A DNA stretch of 64,000 bases. It comes from Sporomusaceae bacterium (lineage in GTDB: Bacteria > Bacillota > Negativicutes > Sporomusales > UBA7701). How positions within the stretch are numbered: position 1 is the first letter of the stretch; each line of letters begins with the position of its first letter. The stretch is from contig JAVKTQ010000001.1 of assembly GCA_031460455.1 (NCBI GenBank), positions 186,001 through 250,000 on the forward strand, in the 5' to 3' direction. This document shows, in pieces, positions 34,185 to 43,388 of the stretch. The notes beneath the pieces are model-generated. The model was given only the letters and a program-made list of their open reading frames with translations, was not told the DNA's origin and did not search any database. Position numbers and translations under genes: made by a program.

Positions 34185-35204
34185 ATGAAGGTTGCCATTG
34201 ATGCAATGGGTGGGGACTTTGCACCAGAGGAAATCGTTCGCGGCGCCATCGACGCCGCCCGTGAATACCGCTGCCAAATCGTCCTTGTAGGCGACGAAGC
34301 GAAGCTAATCCCCCTGCTCGACAACGCCGGCAACTGGCGGGACATCGGCATAAGCGTCCACCACGCCAGCCAGGTCATCGAAATGACCGACCATCCGGGC
34401 GCCGCCGTCCGCAAAAAGAAAGACGCCTCGGTAGTAGTAGCCACCCGTCTCGTCAAACAAGGCGAATGCGACGTCGTCATATCGGCCGGTAGCACCGGTG
34501 CGGCCGTAGCCGCCGCCCACTTCGGCCTCGGCCGCATAGCGGGCATCGAACGCCCGACCATCGCCACGCCCATGCCCAACCTCTCAGGCACCACCGTCCT
34601 TCTGGACTCCGGCGCCAACACCGACTCCAAACCCAAGCACCTCCTCCAGAGCGCCGTCATGGGCTCCATATACGCCGAATACGTCCTCGGCATCAAAAAA
34701 CCCCGCGTCGGCCTCCTCAACATCGGCGAAGAAGAAACCAAGGGCAACGACCAAGCCCTCGCCACATACCCGCTCCTGCAGCACGCCAAAACACTCAACT
34801 TCATCGGCAACGTCGAAGGGCGCGACATACCCAAAGGCGGCGTCGACGTAGTCGTCTGCGACGGCTTCGTCGGCAACATCGTCCTCAAATTCGGCGAAGG
34901 ACTGGCCAGCGCCATCCTTCAGCTCGTCAAAGACGCCATCAAAAACGCCGGATTCCTGGCCAAAGCGGCCTCGCTCCTCGTTCTCCCGGCCCTGCGCGGC
35001 CTCAAGAAAAAACTCGACTACGCCGAATACGGCGGCGCGCCGCTGCTCGGCGTCGACGGCGGATTCATAATCTGCCACGGCAGCTCCAAAGCCAAAGCCA
35101 TAAAAAACGCCGTGCGGGTCGCCAAAGAATTCGCCGAAAAGAAAGTAGTCGAACACATCCGCGAAAACATTGCGAAGGAGGGCAATATCGCCAATGAAGA
35201 CTGA
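34185..35204 (+). CDS. plsX: Phosphate acyltransferase PlsX
   Basis: Makes acyl phosphate from acyl-ACP for PlsY (encoded at 3.1 kb). It has 339 residues; MKVAIDAMGGDFAP and the GNIGEEETKGNDQ-type central segment (LLNIGEEETKGND) and CDGFVGNIVLKF are family signatures. ATG 34185 follows GAGGGGAGA. It overlaps fabH by 11 bases, a sign of translational coupling. Confidence 0.96.
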   Translation: MKVAIDAMGGDFAPEEIVRGAIDAAREYRCQIVLVGDEAKLIPLLDNAGNWRDIGISVHHASQVIEMTDHPGAAVRKKKDASVVVATRLVKQGECDVVISAGSTGAAVAAAHFGLGRIAGIERPTIATPMPNLSGTTVLLDSGANTDSKPKHLLQSAVMGSIYAEYVLGIKKPRVGLLNIGEEETKGNDQALATYPLLQHAKTLNFIGNVEGRDIPKGGVDVVVCDGFVGNIVLKFGEGLASAILQLVKDAIKNAGFLAKAASLLVLPALRGLKKKLDYAEYGGAPLLGVDGGFIICHGSSKAKAIKNAVRVAKEFAEKKVVEHIRENIAKEGNIANED

Positions 35205-36207
35205 AATGGGAGTAGGAATACTTGGCCTGGGAACCTATGTGCCGGAAAGAATACTGACAAATAAAGACCTCGAAAAAATGGTCGACACCTCCGACGAATG
35301 GATCGTCGAACGCACCGGCATCCGCGAACGGCGCATCGCCGCACCCGATCAGGCCACCTCCGACCTTGCTACCATTGCGGCCGAGCGGGCCCTGGCCGAA
35401 GCCAAAACCAGCCCCGACGAAATCGAACTCATCATTGCCTGTACCGCCACCCCCGATATGTTCTTCCCCTCGGTCGCCTGCCTCGTCCAGGCCAACCTGC
35501 GAGCTACGGGTGCCGCAGCCTTCGACCTGGCCGCAGGCTGCTCCGGCTTCATGTACGGCCTGGCCACCGGCGCCCAGTTCATAAAAACCGGCCTTTATAA
35601 AAAAATCCTCGTCATCGGCGCGGAAACCCTCAGCCGCATCATGGACTACACCGACCGCAACACCTGCGTCCTCTTCGGCGACGGCGCCGCCGCCGTCGTC
35701 CTCGGCGAATGCCAGCCCGGCTGCGGCGTCATCGGCATCAACATCGGCGCCGACGGCGCCGGCGGCGACCTCCTCAAGCTGCCTGCCGGCGGCTCCCGCC
35801 TGCCCGCAACCGCCGAAACCGTCGCCAACCGCCAGCACTTCGTTCATATGAACGGCAACGAGGTATTTAAATGGGCCGTCAAAGCAGTTGGCGAATCGGC
35901 CTTCAAGGCGCTGGAATCGGCCGGCGTCGACGCCAGCCAGATCGATTGGCTCATTCCTCATCAGGCCAACATCCGCATCATCCAATCGGCCGCCAAACGC
36001 CTTAAGATGCCGATGGATAAAGTCATCGTCAACATCGACCGCTACGGCAATACCTCGGCCGCTTCCATCGGCATCGCCTTGCGCGAGGCGATCGACGACG
36101 GCCGCATCAAAGAAGGCGACATCATCGTGGCCGTCGGCTTCGGCGCCGGCCTGACCTACGCCTCCTGCGTCATAAAGTGGTGCAAGGAGGATAAAACTAT
36201 TGCTTAA
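35194..36207 (+). CDS. fabH: 3-oxoacyl-ACP synthase III
   Basis: Initiates fatty acid synthesis by condensing acetyl-CoA (or a branched primer) with malonyl-ACP. The protein has 337 residues; the thiolase-fold catalytic triad is visible as C116 in AAGCSGF, His in IPHQAN and Asn in NIDRYGNTSAAS. ATG 35194 follows GGAGGG inside the plsX 3' end. It overlaps fabK by eight bases. Confidence 0.96.
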   Translation: MKTEMGVGILGLGTYVPERILTNKDLEKMVDTSDEWIVERTGIRERRIAAPDQATSDLATIAAERALAEAKTSPDEIELIIACTATPDMFFPSVACLVQANLRATGAAAFDLAAGCSGFMYGLATGAQFIKTGLYKKILVIGAETLSRIMDYTDRNTCVLFGDGAAAVVLGECQPGCGVIGINIGADGAGGDLLKLPAGGSRLPATAETVANRQHFVHMNGNEVFKWAVKAVGESAFKALESAGVDASQIDWLIPHQANIRIIQSAAKRLKMPMDKVIVNIDRYGNTSAASIGIALREAIDDGRIKEGDIIVAVGFGAGLTYASCVIKWCKEDKTIA

Positions 36208-37138
36208 AAGCAGGCTCTGCGAGCTACTGCGCATCGAATACCCCATCCTGCAGGGAGGCATGGCCTGGGTAGCAACCGCCGAACTTGCCGCCGCCGTCTC
36301 GAATGCCGGCGGGCTCGGCCTCATCGGCGCCGGCCACATGCCCCCCGAACCCCTGCGCGCGGAGATCCGCAAAGCCAAGGCGCTTACCTCCAAACCCTTC
36401 GGCGTCAACATCATGCTCATGTCGCCGTTTGTCAGAGAAGTAATGCAGGTCATGCTTGACGAAAAAATCCCCGTCATTACCACCGGGGCCGGCAACCCAG
36501 CCGAATACATCGGCGCTCTCAAAGAAAACGGCACCCGCGTCATCCCCGTCGTCGCCTCGGTAGCCCTCGCCCGCAGACTTGAGCGCACCGGCGTCGACGC
36601 CGTCATCGCCGAAGGCCTGGAGAGCGGCGGCCATGTCGGCGAAGTAACCACCATGACCCTCGTCCCCCAGGTCGCCGACGCCGTAAAACTGCCCGTCATC
36701 GCCGCCGGCGGCATAGGCGACGCCCGCGGCGTCATCGCCGCTTTCGCCCTCGGGGCCGAAGGCGTCCAGATCGGCACCCGCTTCGTCGCCTCACAGGAAT
36801 GTACCGCTCACCCCGACTACAAAGCAGTCGTCATCAGGGCCAAAGAACGCTCCACCGTCGTCACCGGCCTCTCCGGCGGCCACCCCGTGCGCGTCCTCGA
36901 CAACAAGCTCGCCAAAGAATTCGCCGCCCTCGACCGGCGCGGCGCCCCCATAGAAGAATTCGACCGCCTCGGCGCCGGCAAGCTCAAAGCCGCCGCCGTA
37001 GACGGCGACATCGAGAACGGCTCGGTCATGATCGGCCAGGTAGCCGGCATGATAACCGAAATCAAACCCGTCGCCGCCATCATCGACGAAATCATCGGCG
37101 ACATCCCGCGCGTGCTCGCCGGTCTCAACCGGCTGTAA
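36200..37138 (+). CDS. fabK: Enoyl-ACP reductase II
   Basis: FMN-dependent reduction of trans-2-enoyl-ACP, the last step of each elongation cycle; it replaces FabI, which is absent from this cluster. It has 312 residues with a TIM barrel of the 2-nitropropane dioxygenase class: the YPILQGGMAWVATAELAAA start, GAGNP, ESGGHVGE and AAGGIGDARG phosphate-binding loop, and GTRFVAS. A TTG start at 36200 follows GGAGG and overlaps the fabH stop. FabK-type enzymes are intrinsically resistant to triclosan. Confidence 0.94.
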   Translation: MLKSRLCELLRIEYPILQGGMAWVATAELAAAVSNAGGLGLIGAGHMPPEPLRAEIRKAKALTSKPFGVNIMLMSPFVREVMQVMLDEKIPVITTGAGNPAEYIGALKENGTRVIPVVASVALARRLERTGVDAVIAEGLESGGHVGEVTTMTLVPQVADAVKLPVIAAGGIGDARGVIAAFALGAEGVQIGTRFVASQECTAHPDYKAVVIRAKERSTVVTGLSGGHPVRVLDNKLAKEFAALDRRGAPIEEFDRLGAGKLKAAAVDGDIENGSVMIGQVAGMITEIKPVAAIIDEIIGDIPRVLAGLNRL

Positions 37139-37175
37139 ACCATACCAAACCCACCGGCAAAGGGGGACACAAACA

Positions 37176-38120
37176 ATGACGAAAACGGCCTTTGTCTTTC
37201 CCGGCCAAGGCTCCCAGACCGTAGGCATGGGCAAAGACCTCCACGACCTATACCCCGTGGCCCGCGCCACCTTCGCGGAAGCCGACGCCGCCCTCGGCTT
37301 CTCCATCACCGACCTCTGCTTCGGCGGCCCCGAAGAAGAACTGCGCAAAACCTTCAACACCCAGCCAGCCATCCTCACCGTCAGCGTCGCCTGCCACCGT
37401 GTCCTCGCCGAAAAAGGCCTCGCCCCGGCCATCGTCGCCGGCCACAGCCTCGGCGAATACTCGGCCCTCGTCGCCGCCGGCGCCCTCAGCTTTCCCGACG
37501 CCGTCCGCCTCGTCCGCAAACGCGGCCAATTCATGCAGGAAGCCGTACCCCTGGGCGAAGGAAGCATGGCCGCCGTCCTCGGCCTAGAGCGCCACGAAAT
37601 CATCGCCATCTGCCAAAAAACCGAACAGCAGACCGGCCCCGTCCAGGCCGTCAACTTCAACTGCCCCGGCCAGGTAGTCATCGCCGGCGCCGCCGCTGCC
37701 GTCGACGCAGCCGGCGAAGCCCTCAAACAGGCCGGCGCCAAACGGGTCATTCCACTGCCGGTCAGCGCCCCCTTCCACAGCACCCTCATGAAACCGGCCG
37801 CCGAAAAACTCGCCGCCGAACTCGACAAAATAACCGTCGCCGACGCCGCCATCCCCGTCGTCGCCAACGTCGACGGCCGCATAGTCACAAAAAGCGACGC
37901 CATCAAAGCCTCGCTCGTCCGCCAGGCGGCCAGCCCCGTCCTGTGGGAAGACTGCGTTGCCGCCATCGCCGCCTTCGGTTCCGCCATATTCGTCGAAGTC
38001 GGTCCAGGCAAGGTACTTACCGGTTTTACCAAGAAGATTGCCAAGGACGCCGTCACCTTGAATGTCGAAGATGACGCATCCCTGCAAAAAACCCTTGATT
38101 ATTTCAAGGAGGTTCGCTAA
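37176..38120 (+). CDS. fabD: Malonyl-CoA:ACP transacylase
   Basis: Loads malonyl groups on ACP. The protein has 314 residues. FPGQGSQTVGMG at the N-terminus, the nucleophile S91 in GHSLGEYSALVA and the histidine in PVSAPFHSTLM are the expected motifs. AAAGGGGG precedes the ATG. It ends just before fabG, whose ribosome-binding site lies within its last codons. Confidence 0.96.
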   Translation: MTKTAFVFPGQGSQTVGMGKDLHDLYPVARATFAEADAALGFSITDLCFGGPEEELRKTFNTQPAILTVSVACHRVLAEKGLAPAIVAGHSLGEYSALVAAGALSFPDAVRLVRKRGQFMQEAVPLGEGSMAAVLGLERHEIIAICQKTEQQTGPVQAVNFNCPGQVVIAGAAAAVDAAGEALKQAGAKRVIPLPVSAPFHSTLMKPAAEKLAAELDKITVADAAIPVVANVDGRIVTKSDAIKASLVRQAASPVLWEDCVAAIAAFGSAIFVEVGPGKVLTGFTKKIAKDAVTLNVEDDASLQKTLDYFKEVR

Positions 38121-38121
38121 A

Positions 38122-38865
38122 ATGCTTTTAGATGGGAAAGTGGCAATTGTAACCGGCGCTTCCAGAGGCATAGGACGGGCCACCGCCCTCAGGCTCGCTC
38201 AGGAAGGCGCAAAAGTAGTCGTTAACTACGCCGGCAACCTCGCCGCCGCCGAAAAAACGGTCGACGACATCAAACAAGCCGGCGGCGACGCCATCCTCTT
38301 CCAGGCCGACGTGGCCGACCCCCAGGCTGCCGGCGAACTCGTCAAAGCAGCCACCGCCGCCTTCGGGCGCATCGACATCCTCGTCAACAACGCCGGCATC
38401 ACCCGCGACAACCTCCTCGTCTTCATGAAAGAAGACGACTGGGACGCCGTCATGAACACCAACCTCAAAGGCGTGTTCAACTGCACAAAAGCCGTCGCCA
38501 AAACCATGATCAAACAACGCGCCGGCAGAATCATCAACCTGACCTCGGTCGTCGGCATCATGGGCAACGCCGGCCAGACCAACTACGCCGCCGCCAAGGC
38601 CGGCGTCATCGGCTTCACCAAATCGGCGGCCAAAGAACTCGCCGCCAGAGGCATAACCGTCAACGCCGTCGCCCCCGGATACATAACCACCGACATGTCG
38701 GCAGCCATCCCCGAGCAGGCCAAAGCCGACCTTGCCCAGAAGATACCGCTCAGTCGCCTGGGTAAGCCGGAAGATGTCGCGGACGCCGTGTTATTTTTGG
38801 CATCCGAAGCGGCAAACTATATTACCGGCCAAACAATAAACGTTGACGGCGGCATGGTAATGTAA
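38122..38865 (+). CDS. fabG: 3-oxoacyl-ACP reductase
   Basis: NADPH-dependent ketoreductase of the elongation cycle, 247 residues, of the short-chain dehydrogenase family. TGASRGIG is the cofactor loop, NNAGITRDN follows, and the Ser-Tyr-Lys triad is seen in NLTSVVG and NYAAAKAG. ATG 38122 lies one base after the fabD stop with AAGGAGG in the fabD end. Confidence 0.96.
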   Translation: MLLDGKVAIVTGASRGIGRATALRLAQEGAKVVVNYAGNLAAAEKTVDDIKQAGGDAILFQADVADPQAAGELVKAATAAFGRIDILVNNAGITRDNLLVFMKEDDWDAVMNTNLKGVFNCTKAVAKTMIKQRAGRIINLTSVVGIMGNAGQTNYAAAKAGVIGFTKSAAKELAARGITVNAVAPGYITTDMSAAIPEQAKADLAQKIPLSRLGKPEDVADAVLFLASEAANYITGQTINVDGGMVM

Positions 38866-38903
38866 CCTGACTACCCAGGATGTTCCGGAAGGAGGTGAAC
38901 AAT

Positions 38904-39140
38904 ATGACGACTTTTGACAAAGTAAAAGAAATCGTTGTCGAACAACTCGGCGTAGACGAAGCCGACGTTACTATGGATTCCACCTTTATCGACGACCTGG
39001 GTGCGGATTCGCTCGATATCGTCGAGCTGATCATGGCCTTTGAAGAGGAATTCAACATCGAGATTCCCGACGAAGCCGCCGAAAAAATCAAGACGGTTAG
39101 AGACGCTGTGGAGTACATAGACAAGGAAAAGCAGGGTTAA
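38904..39140 (+). CDS. acpP: Acyl carrier protein
   Basis: A small acidic protein of 78 residues; the phosphopantetheine attachment serine is S36 in [21 protein letters not shown] precedes the ATG. Followed by a hairpin (39156-39193) that may attenuate or stabilise the transcript, which would let acpP be expressed above its neighbours; this last point is inference. Confidence 0.97.
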   Translation: MTTFDKVKEIVVEQLGVDEADVTMDSTFIDDLGADSLDIVELIMAFEEEFNIEIPDEAAEKIKTVRDAVEYIDKEKQG

Positions 39141-39155
39141 AAAATTACCTAAAAG

Positions 39156-39193
39156 AAGAAAGTCCCGTGGAATATGTTTCGCGGGACTTTCTT
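39156..39193 (+). terminator. Hairpin after acpP (terminator or attenuator)
   Basis: Twelve-bp stem AAGAAAGTCCCG/CGGGACTTTCTT with a 14-nt loop; the T tract is weak, so partial read-through to the next fab-cluster genes is likely. Confidence 0.65.
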
Positions 39194-39228
39194 GAGGGTA
39201 ATTGTCCGGCGAATGGAGGAGTTGTTTC

Positions 39229-40182
39229 TTGAAACTTCCTGAACTAAGGATAGGGAACCTGGTTGCGCGCGTGCCCATCATCCAAGGCGGCATGGCCATC
39301 AGGATATCCACAGCCCGGCTGGCGGCCGCCGTAGGCGAAGCGGGCGGCATCGGCCTCATCGCAGCATCCGGCATGACACTGGACGAACTGCGCTACGAAA
39401 TCCGTCTCGCCCGGTCGCTCACCCCCAAAGGACTCATCGGCATCAACGCCATGGTCGCAGCGAGGGTATTTCCCGACCTTGTCCGCACAGCCATCGAAGA
39501 AGGCATCGACGTCGTCGTCGCCGGCGCCGGCTTTTCCCGTGACATGTTCGGTATCGGCAAAGAAACCGGCACACCCATCGTCCCGATCGTCTCCAGCGCC
39601 AAACTGGCCAAAATATCCGAATCGCTCGGCGCCTCGGCCGTCGTCGTAGAAGGCAAAGAAGCCGGCGGGCACCTCGGCACCGACCGTTCCATGAAAGAAA
39701 TCGTCCCCGAAGTCAGGGCCGCCGTCAAAATACCCGTCATCGCCGCCGGTGGCATCATCCACGGCAGCGACATCGTCGAAGCGCTCAAGCTCGGCGCAAA
39801 CGGCGTGCAGATGGGCACCCGCTTCATGGCCAGCGAAGAATCCAACGCCGCCCCCGCCCTTAAGGAATTCTACCTCAAAGCCAAACCGGAAGACGTCGTC
39901 CTCATCAAAAGTCCGGTCGGTCTGCCCGGGCGGGCCGTAAAAAACCCCTATGCCGAGAAAATACTTGAAGGTACAGTCGCCGTTCCAGACTCCTGCGACG
40001 CATGCCTCAAACACTGCGAACGCAACTTCTGCATCATCAAAGCCCTTATCAGGGCCCAGCAAGGTGATACGGAAACAGGTCTGGTATTTACCGGCGAGTA
40101 CATTCATAAAATAGACGCCATTCTGCCTGTCAAAGAAATATTCGCCCGCCTTCTCAAAGAAGCCGAAGATACTAATGACTAA
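39229..40182 (+). CDS. FabK/nitronate monooxygenase-family flavoprotein with C-terminal Cys cluster
   Basis: A second 2-nitropropane dioxygenase-type FMN barrel, 317 residues, placed between acpP and fabF. Core motifs parallel FabK (PIIQGGMAIRIS, GKEAGGHLG, AAGGIIHGSD, GTRFMAS), but the C-terminus carries CDACLKHCERNFC, four closely spaced cysteines absent from the FabK at 36 kb and suggestive of an Fe-S or zinc site. It may be an accessory enoyl reductase or a detoxifying oxidase. TTG 39229 is preferred because GGAGGAG is eight bases upstream. Confidence 0.82.
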   Translation: MKLPELRIGNLVARVPIIQGGMAIRISTARLAAAVGEAGGIGLIAASGMTLDELRYEIRLARSLTPKGLIGINAMVAARVFPDLVRTAIEEGIDVVVAGAGFSRDMFGIGKETGTPIVPIVSSAKLAKISESLGASAVVVEGKEAGGHLGTDRSMKEIVPEVRAAVKIPVIAAGGIIHGSDIVEALKLGANGVQMGTRFMASEESNAAPALKEFYLKAKPEDVVLIKSPVGLPGRAVKNPYAEKILEGTVAVPDSCDACLKHCERNFCIIKALIRAQQGDTETGLVFTGEYIHKIDAILPVKEIFARLLKEAEDTND

Positions 40183-40197
40183 CGTGAGGTGAAACCC

Positions 40198-41439
40198 GTG
40201 AAAAAGCGAGTCGTAATAACCGGTATGGGAACGGTATCGCCGGTCGGCAACAACCTCGATGAATTCTGGAGCGCCCTTCTGGCCGGCAAATCGGGGATAT
40301 CGAAAGTCACCCAGTTCGACGCCAGCGAATACGCCACCCAGATCGCCGGCGAAGTCAAAGGCTTCGATCCGGGCAGCTATATGGACAAAAAAGAAGCCCG
40401 CCGTATGGACCGCTTCACCCAATTCGCCATCGCCTGCACCCGGATGGCCCTCGACCACGCCAAACTCGACCTCACCGCAATTGACCGCGACCGCGCCGGC
40501 ACCATTATCGGCACCGGCATCGGCGGCATGGAAACCCTGCACGACCAGTACAAAGTCCTCTTCGATAAAGGGCCCAACCGCGTCAGCCCCTTCTTCGTCC
40601 CGATGATGATCGCCAACATGGCCTCCGGCCTCACCTCGATCACCTACGGGCTCCAGGGCCCCTGCCTGTGTGTCGTCACCGCCTGCGCCACCGGCACCAA
40701 CTCCATCGGCGAAGCCTTCAAAATCATCCAGCGCGGCGACGCCGACATCATGGTCTGCGGCGGCACCGAAGCCACCATCTCGCCGGCCGCCATGGCCGGA
40801 TTCAGCTCCATGAAAGCCATGTCCACCCGCAACGACGAACCCGAAAAAGCCTCCCGGCCCTTCGAAAGCGGCCGTGACGGCTTCATCATGGGCGAAGGCT
40901 GCGGCGTCGTAATCCTCGAAGACCTCGACCACGCCAAAGCACGCGGCGCCAAAATCTACGCCGAACTCGCCGGCTACGGCACCAACGCCGACGCCTACCA
41001 CATCACCGCCCCGGCCCCCGAAGGCGCCCAGCAGGCCAAAGTCATGGCCAAAGCCATCGCCGACGCCGGCCTCAAACCCGAGGACGTCGACTACGTCAAC
41101 GCCCACGGCACCTCGACCCCCCTCAACGACAAAAACGAAACCCTCGCCATAAAATCGCTCTTCGGCGACCACGCCAAAAAACTCGCCGTCAGCTCCACCA
41201 AATCCATGACCGGCCACCTCCTCGGCGCCGCCGGCGGCATCGAATGCATCGCCTGCGCCCTCACCGTAGCGAACGACATCATCCACCCCACCGTCAACTA
41301 CGACAACCCCGACCCCGAACTCGACCTCGACTACGTCCCCAACAAAGCCCGCAAACAGGTCGTCAACGTCGCCATCTCCAACTCCTTCGGCTTCGGCGGC
41401 CACAACGCCACCATCCTCGTCAAAAAGTACGTCGGCTAA
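40198..41439 (+). CDS. fabF: 3-oxoacyl-ACP synthase II
   Basis: Elongating condensing enzyme, 413 residues. The catalytic cysteine is C163 in TACATGTNS, the histidines are in NAHGTSTPLND and KSMTGHLLGAAGG, and the C-terminus has NSFGFGGHNATI. A GTG start at 40198 follows GTGAGGTGAAA. It ends five bases before rnc, as in many Firmicutes (fabF-rnc-smc). Confidence 0.97.
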   Translation: MKKRVVITGMGTVSPVGNNLDEFWSALLAGKSGISKVTQFDASEYATQIAGEVKGFDPGSYMDKKEARRMDRFTQFAIACTRMALDHAKLDLTAIDRDRAGTIIGTGIGGMETLHDQYKVLFDKGPNRVSPFFVPMMIANMASGLTSITYGLQGPCLCVVTACATGTNSIGEAFKIIQRGDADIMVCGGTEATISPAAMAGFSSMKAMSTRNDEPEKASRPFESGRDGFIMGEGCGVVILEDLDHAKARGAKIYAELAGYGTNADAYHITAPAPEGAQQAKVMAKAIADAGLKPEDVDYVNAHGTSTPLNDKNETLAIKSLFGDHAKKLAVSSTKSMTGHLLGAAGGIECIACALTVANDIIHPTVNYDNPDPELDLDYVPNKARKQVVNVAISNSFGFGGHNATILVKKYVG

Positions 41440-41443
41440 TATC

Positions 41444-42157
41444 ATGGACAGCCGGCAGGAGAGCGGCACACTGGACGACCTCGGCCATAAACTCGGCCAG
41501 ACCTTCGCCGACCCGGACCTCTTGAAGCAGGCTCTCATCCACACCTCCTACGCCAACGAACGCAAAACAGGCAGCCTCGCCCATAACCAGCGGCTGGAAT
41601 TCCTCGGCGACGCCGTCCTCGACCTCGTCATCAGCGAACACCTCTACCGCCGCTTTGCCGACCTCCCCGAAGGCGAGCTCACAAAAGCGCGGGCCGCCGT
41701 CGTCTGCGAGCCCACCCTTGCCAGAAGGGCCAAAGAACTCGGCATCGGCCGCCACCTCCTCCTCGGCAGGGGGGAAGCAGCCTCGGGTGGCAGAGAACGC
41801 GACTCCATCCTTGCCGACGCCTTCGAAGCAATCGTCGGCGCCGTATACCTCGACCGCGGCTTCGCCGCCGCCAGTGACTGCGTACTCACCCTGCTCGCCG
41901 GCGAACTCGACGCCCTGGCCGGCGGCGACTTCGGGCGCGACCACAAAACCATCCTCCAGGAAATCGCCCAGAAGAACGGCGACACCAGAATCAGCTACGA
42001 AGTCATCGGCGAAAGCGGACCCGACCACAGCAAAACCTTCACAGTCGCCGTCAGCGTCAATGACGTCCGTCTCGGCACCGGCACCGGCAGGAGCAAAAAA
42101 GAAGCCGAACAAAGCGCCGCCGGCCGGGCGGTCGAACAACTGGGCGCCACCGACTAA
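41444..42157 (+). CDS. rnc: Ribonuclease III
   Basis: Double-stranded RNA endonuclease for rRNA and mRNA processing, 237 residues. The signature QRLEFLGDAVLDLVI is at about residues 49-63, the second metal-binding Asp/Glu pair lies in DAFEAIVGAVYLD, and a C-terminal dsRNA-binding domain follows (about 165-235). A strong terminator follows at 42168. Confidence 0.96.
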   Translation: MDSRQESGTLDDLGHKLGQTFADPDLLKQALIHTSYANERKTGSLAHNQRLEFLGDAVLDLVISEHLYRRFADLPEGELTKARAAVVCEPTLARRAKELGIGRHLLLGRGEAASGGRERDSILADAFEAIVGAVYLDRGFAAASDCVLTLLAGELDALAGGDFGRDHKTILQEIAQKNGDTRISYEVIGESGPDHSKTFTVAVSVNDVRLGTGTGRSKKEAEQSAAGRAVEQLGATD

Positions 42158-42167
42158 AACCGTCAGA

Positions 42168-42213
42168 AGGATGTTTAAAAGCTCCACCGGGGACTTTTAA
42201 ACATCCTTTTTGC
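42168..42213 (+). terminator. Terminator after rnc
   Basis: Fifteen-bp stem AAGGATGTTTAAAAG/CTTTTAAACATCCTT followed by TTTT; ends the fapR-fab-rnc unit. Confidence 0.92.
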
Positions 42214-42254
42214 CTTCAACCGCACCAAGCGCATATTCTTCAGGATGTGAAACA

Positions 42255-43307
42255 ATGAAACACCGCATCATCCCCGTCTTCATCCCCCATCACGGCTGCC
42301 CCCACCGGTGCGTCTTCTGCGACCAGCGCACCATCACCGGCGTAGCCCGGCCGCCCGGCGGGGCGGAAGTAGCCGCCCTCATCCGCGAGTGCCTTGCCGC
42401 CCCGCGCCCTGACGGCGCCTGGGAAATCGCCTTCTACGGCGGCTCCTTCACCTGCCTGCCCGCCGCCCGCCAGACCGAGCTCCTCGCCCCCGCCAAAGCC
42501 GCCCTCGACCGCGGCGAAATAAGCGCCATCCGCCTTTCCACCCGCCCCGACGCCATCGACCGCCAAACCCTCGACCGCCTGATCGCCCACGGCGTCGGCA
42601 CCGTCGAACTCGGCGCCCAATCCCTCGACGACGCCGTCCTCGCCGCCGCCGCCCGCGGCCACACCGCCGCCCACACCGCCGCCGCCGCCGCCGCCCTCAG
42701 GGCCGCCGGCCTCAAATGCGGCCTTCAGCTCATGCCCGGCCTCCCCGGCGAAGACTGGCCCAGCCTCATCGCCACCACCATCCGTACCCTCGCGCTCGCC
42801 CCCGACTTCATCCGCATCTACCCCGCCGTCGTCCTCGCCGGCACCGAACTTGCCGCCCTGGCCGCCGCCGGCGTCTACCGGCCGCTCGCGCTCGAAGCCG
42901 CCGTCGCCCGCGCCGCCTACATCAAAAACACCTGCGAAAATAACGGCATCCCCGCCATCAGAGTAGGTCTCCAGGCCAGTGCCGAACTCAGCGGCGGCGC
43001 CGTCCTCGCCGGCCCGTACCACCCCGCCTTCGGCGCCATGGTCGAAGCCTACCTCTTCAAAATCCTCATCGCCGGCCTCCTGGAGCAAACCGGCCGCCCC
43101 CGGCCGGACGCCATCCTCATCCGCCACCACCCCCGCGACGCCTCGGCAGTGCGGGGCATCAACAACGCCAACCTCCTCGGCTGGGCAAAAACCTATCGCC
43201 TAGCCGGCTGCCGGCTCGTCCCCGACTGGCCGCGGCGCGGCGAAATCGCCGTCGTACAACGCAATCTGACATATATACTAAATAAAGCGATGATATTTAG
43301 CACTTAA
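42255..43307 (+). CDS. Elp3-like radical SAM protein
   Basis: The protein has 350 residues. The N-terminal IPVFIPHHGCPHRCVFCDQ carries the CxxxCxxC iron-sulfur motif, and FYGGSFT and LGAQSLDD match the Elp3/MiaB-NifB (SMART Elp3) family. It lacks the acetyltransferase domain of true Elp3. Related proteins occur beside rnc and smc in Clostridia; the role is unknown, tRNA modification being a reasonable guess. Ala-rich helices occur around residues 140-160. ATG 42255 follows AGGATGTGAAAC. Confidence 0.85.
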   Translation: MKHRIIPVFIPHHGCPHRCVFCDQRTITGVARPPGGAEVAALIRECLAAPRPDGAWEIAFYGGSFTCLPAARQTELLAPAKAALDRGEISAIRLSTRPDAIDRQTLDRLIAHGVGTVELGAQSLDDAVLAAAARGHTAAHTAAAAAALRAAGLKCGLQLMPGLPGEDWPSLIATTIRTLALAPDFIRIYPAVVLAGTELAALAAAGVYRPLALEAAVARAAYIKNTCENNGIPAIRVGLQASAELSGGAVLAGPYHPAFGAMVEAYLFKILIAGLLEQTGRPRPDAILIRHHPRDASAVRGINNANLLGWAKTYRLAGCRLVPDWPRRGEIAVVQRNLTYILNKAMIFST

Positions 43308-43318
43308 AAAATACCAAA

Positions 43319-43348
43319 GAAGGAATTTTTAGGAAACATGGCGAATAG
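43319..43348 (+). promoter_or_regulatory. Sigma-H promoter of spoVS
   Basis: GAAGGAATT (43319-43327), 12-bp spacer, GGCGAATAG (43340-43348) match the sigma-H consensus closely, 40 bp upstream of spoVS. Bacillus spoVS is also sigma-H dependent. Confidence 0.75.
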
Positions 43349-43388
43349 GTTATACCCAACGAAGCTCCAACCGCAAGGAGGTTATAGC

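Noticed and set aside
39244-41544. 766-codon minus-strand frame across the FabK-like gene and fabF
   Set aside because: Gly/Val/Asp/Phe-rich shadow of two genes with catalytic motifs; no independent evidence.
43275-43300. CTAAATA...TATTTAG palindrome as a terminator of the radical SAM gene
   Set aside because: Short AT-only arms with a 9-nt centre and no T run; part of it overlaps the end of the coding region, so it is weak evidence for any function.
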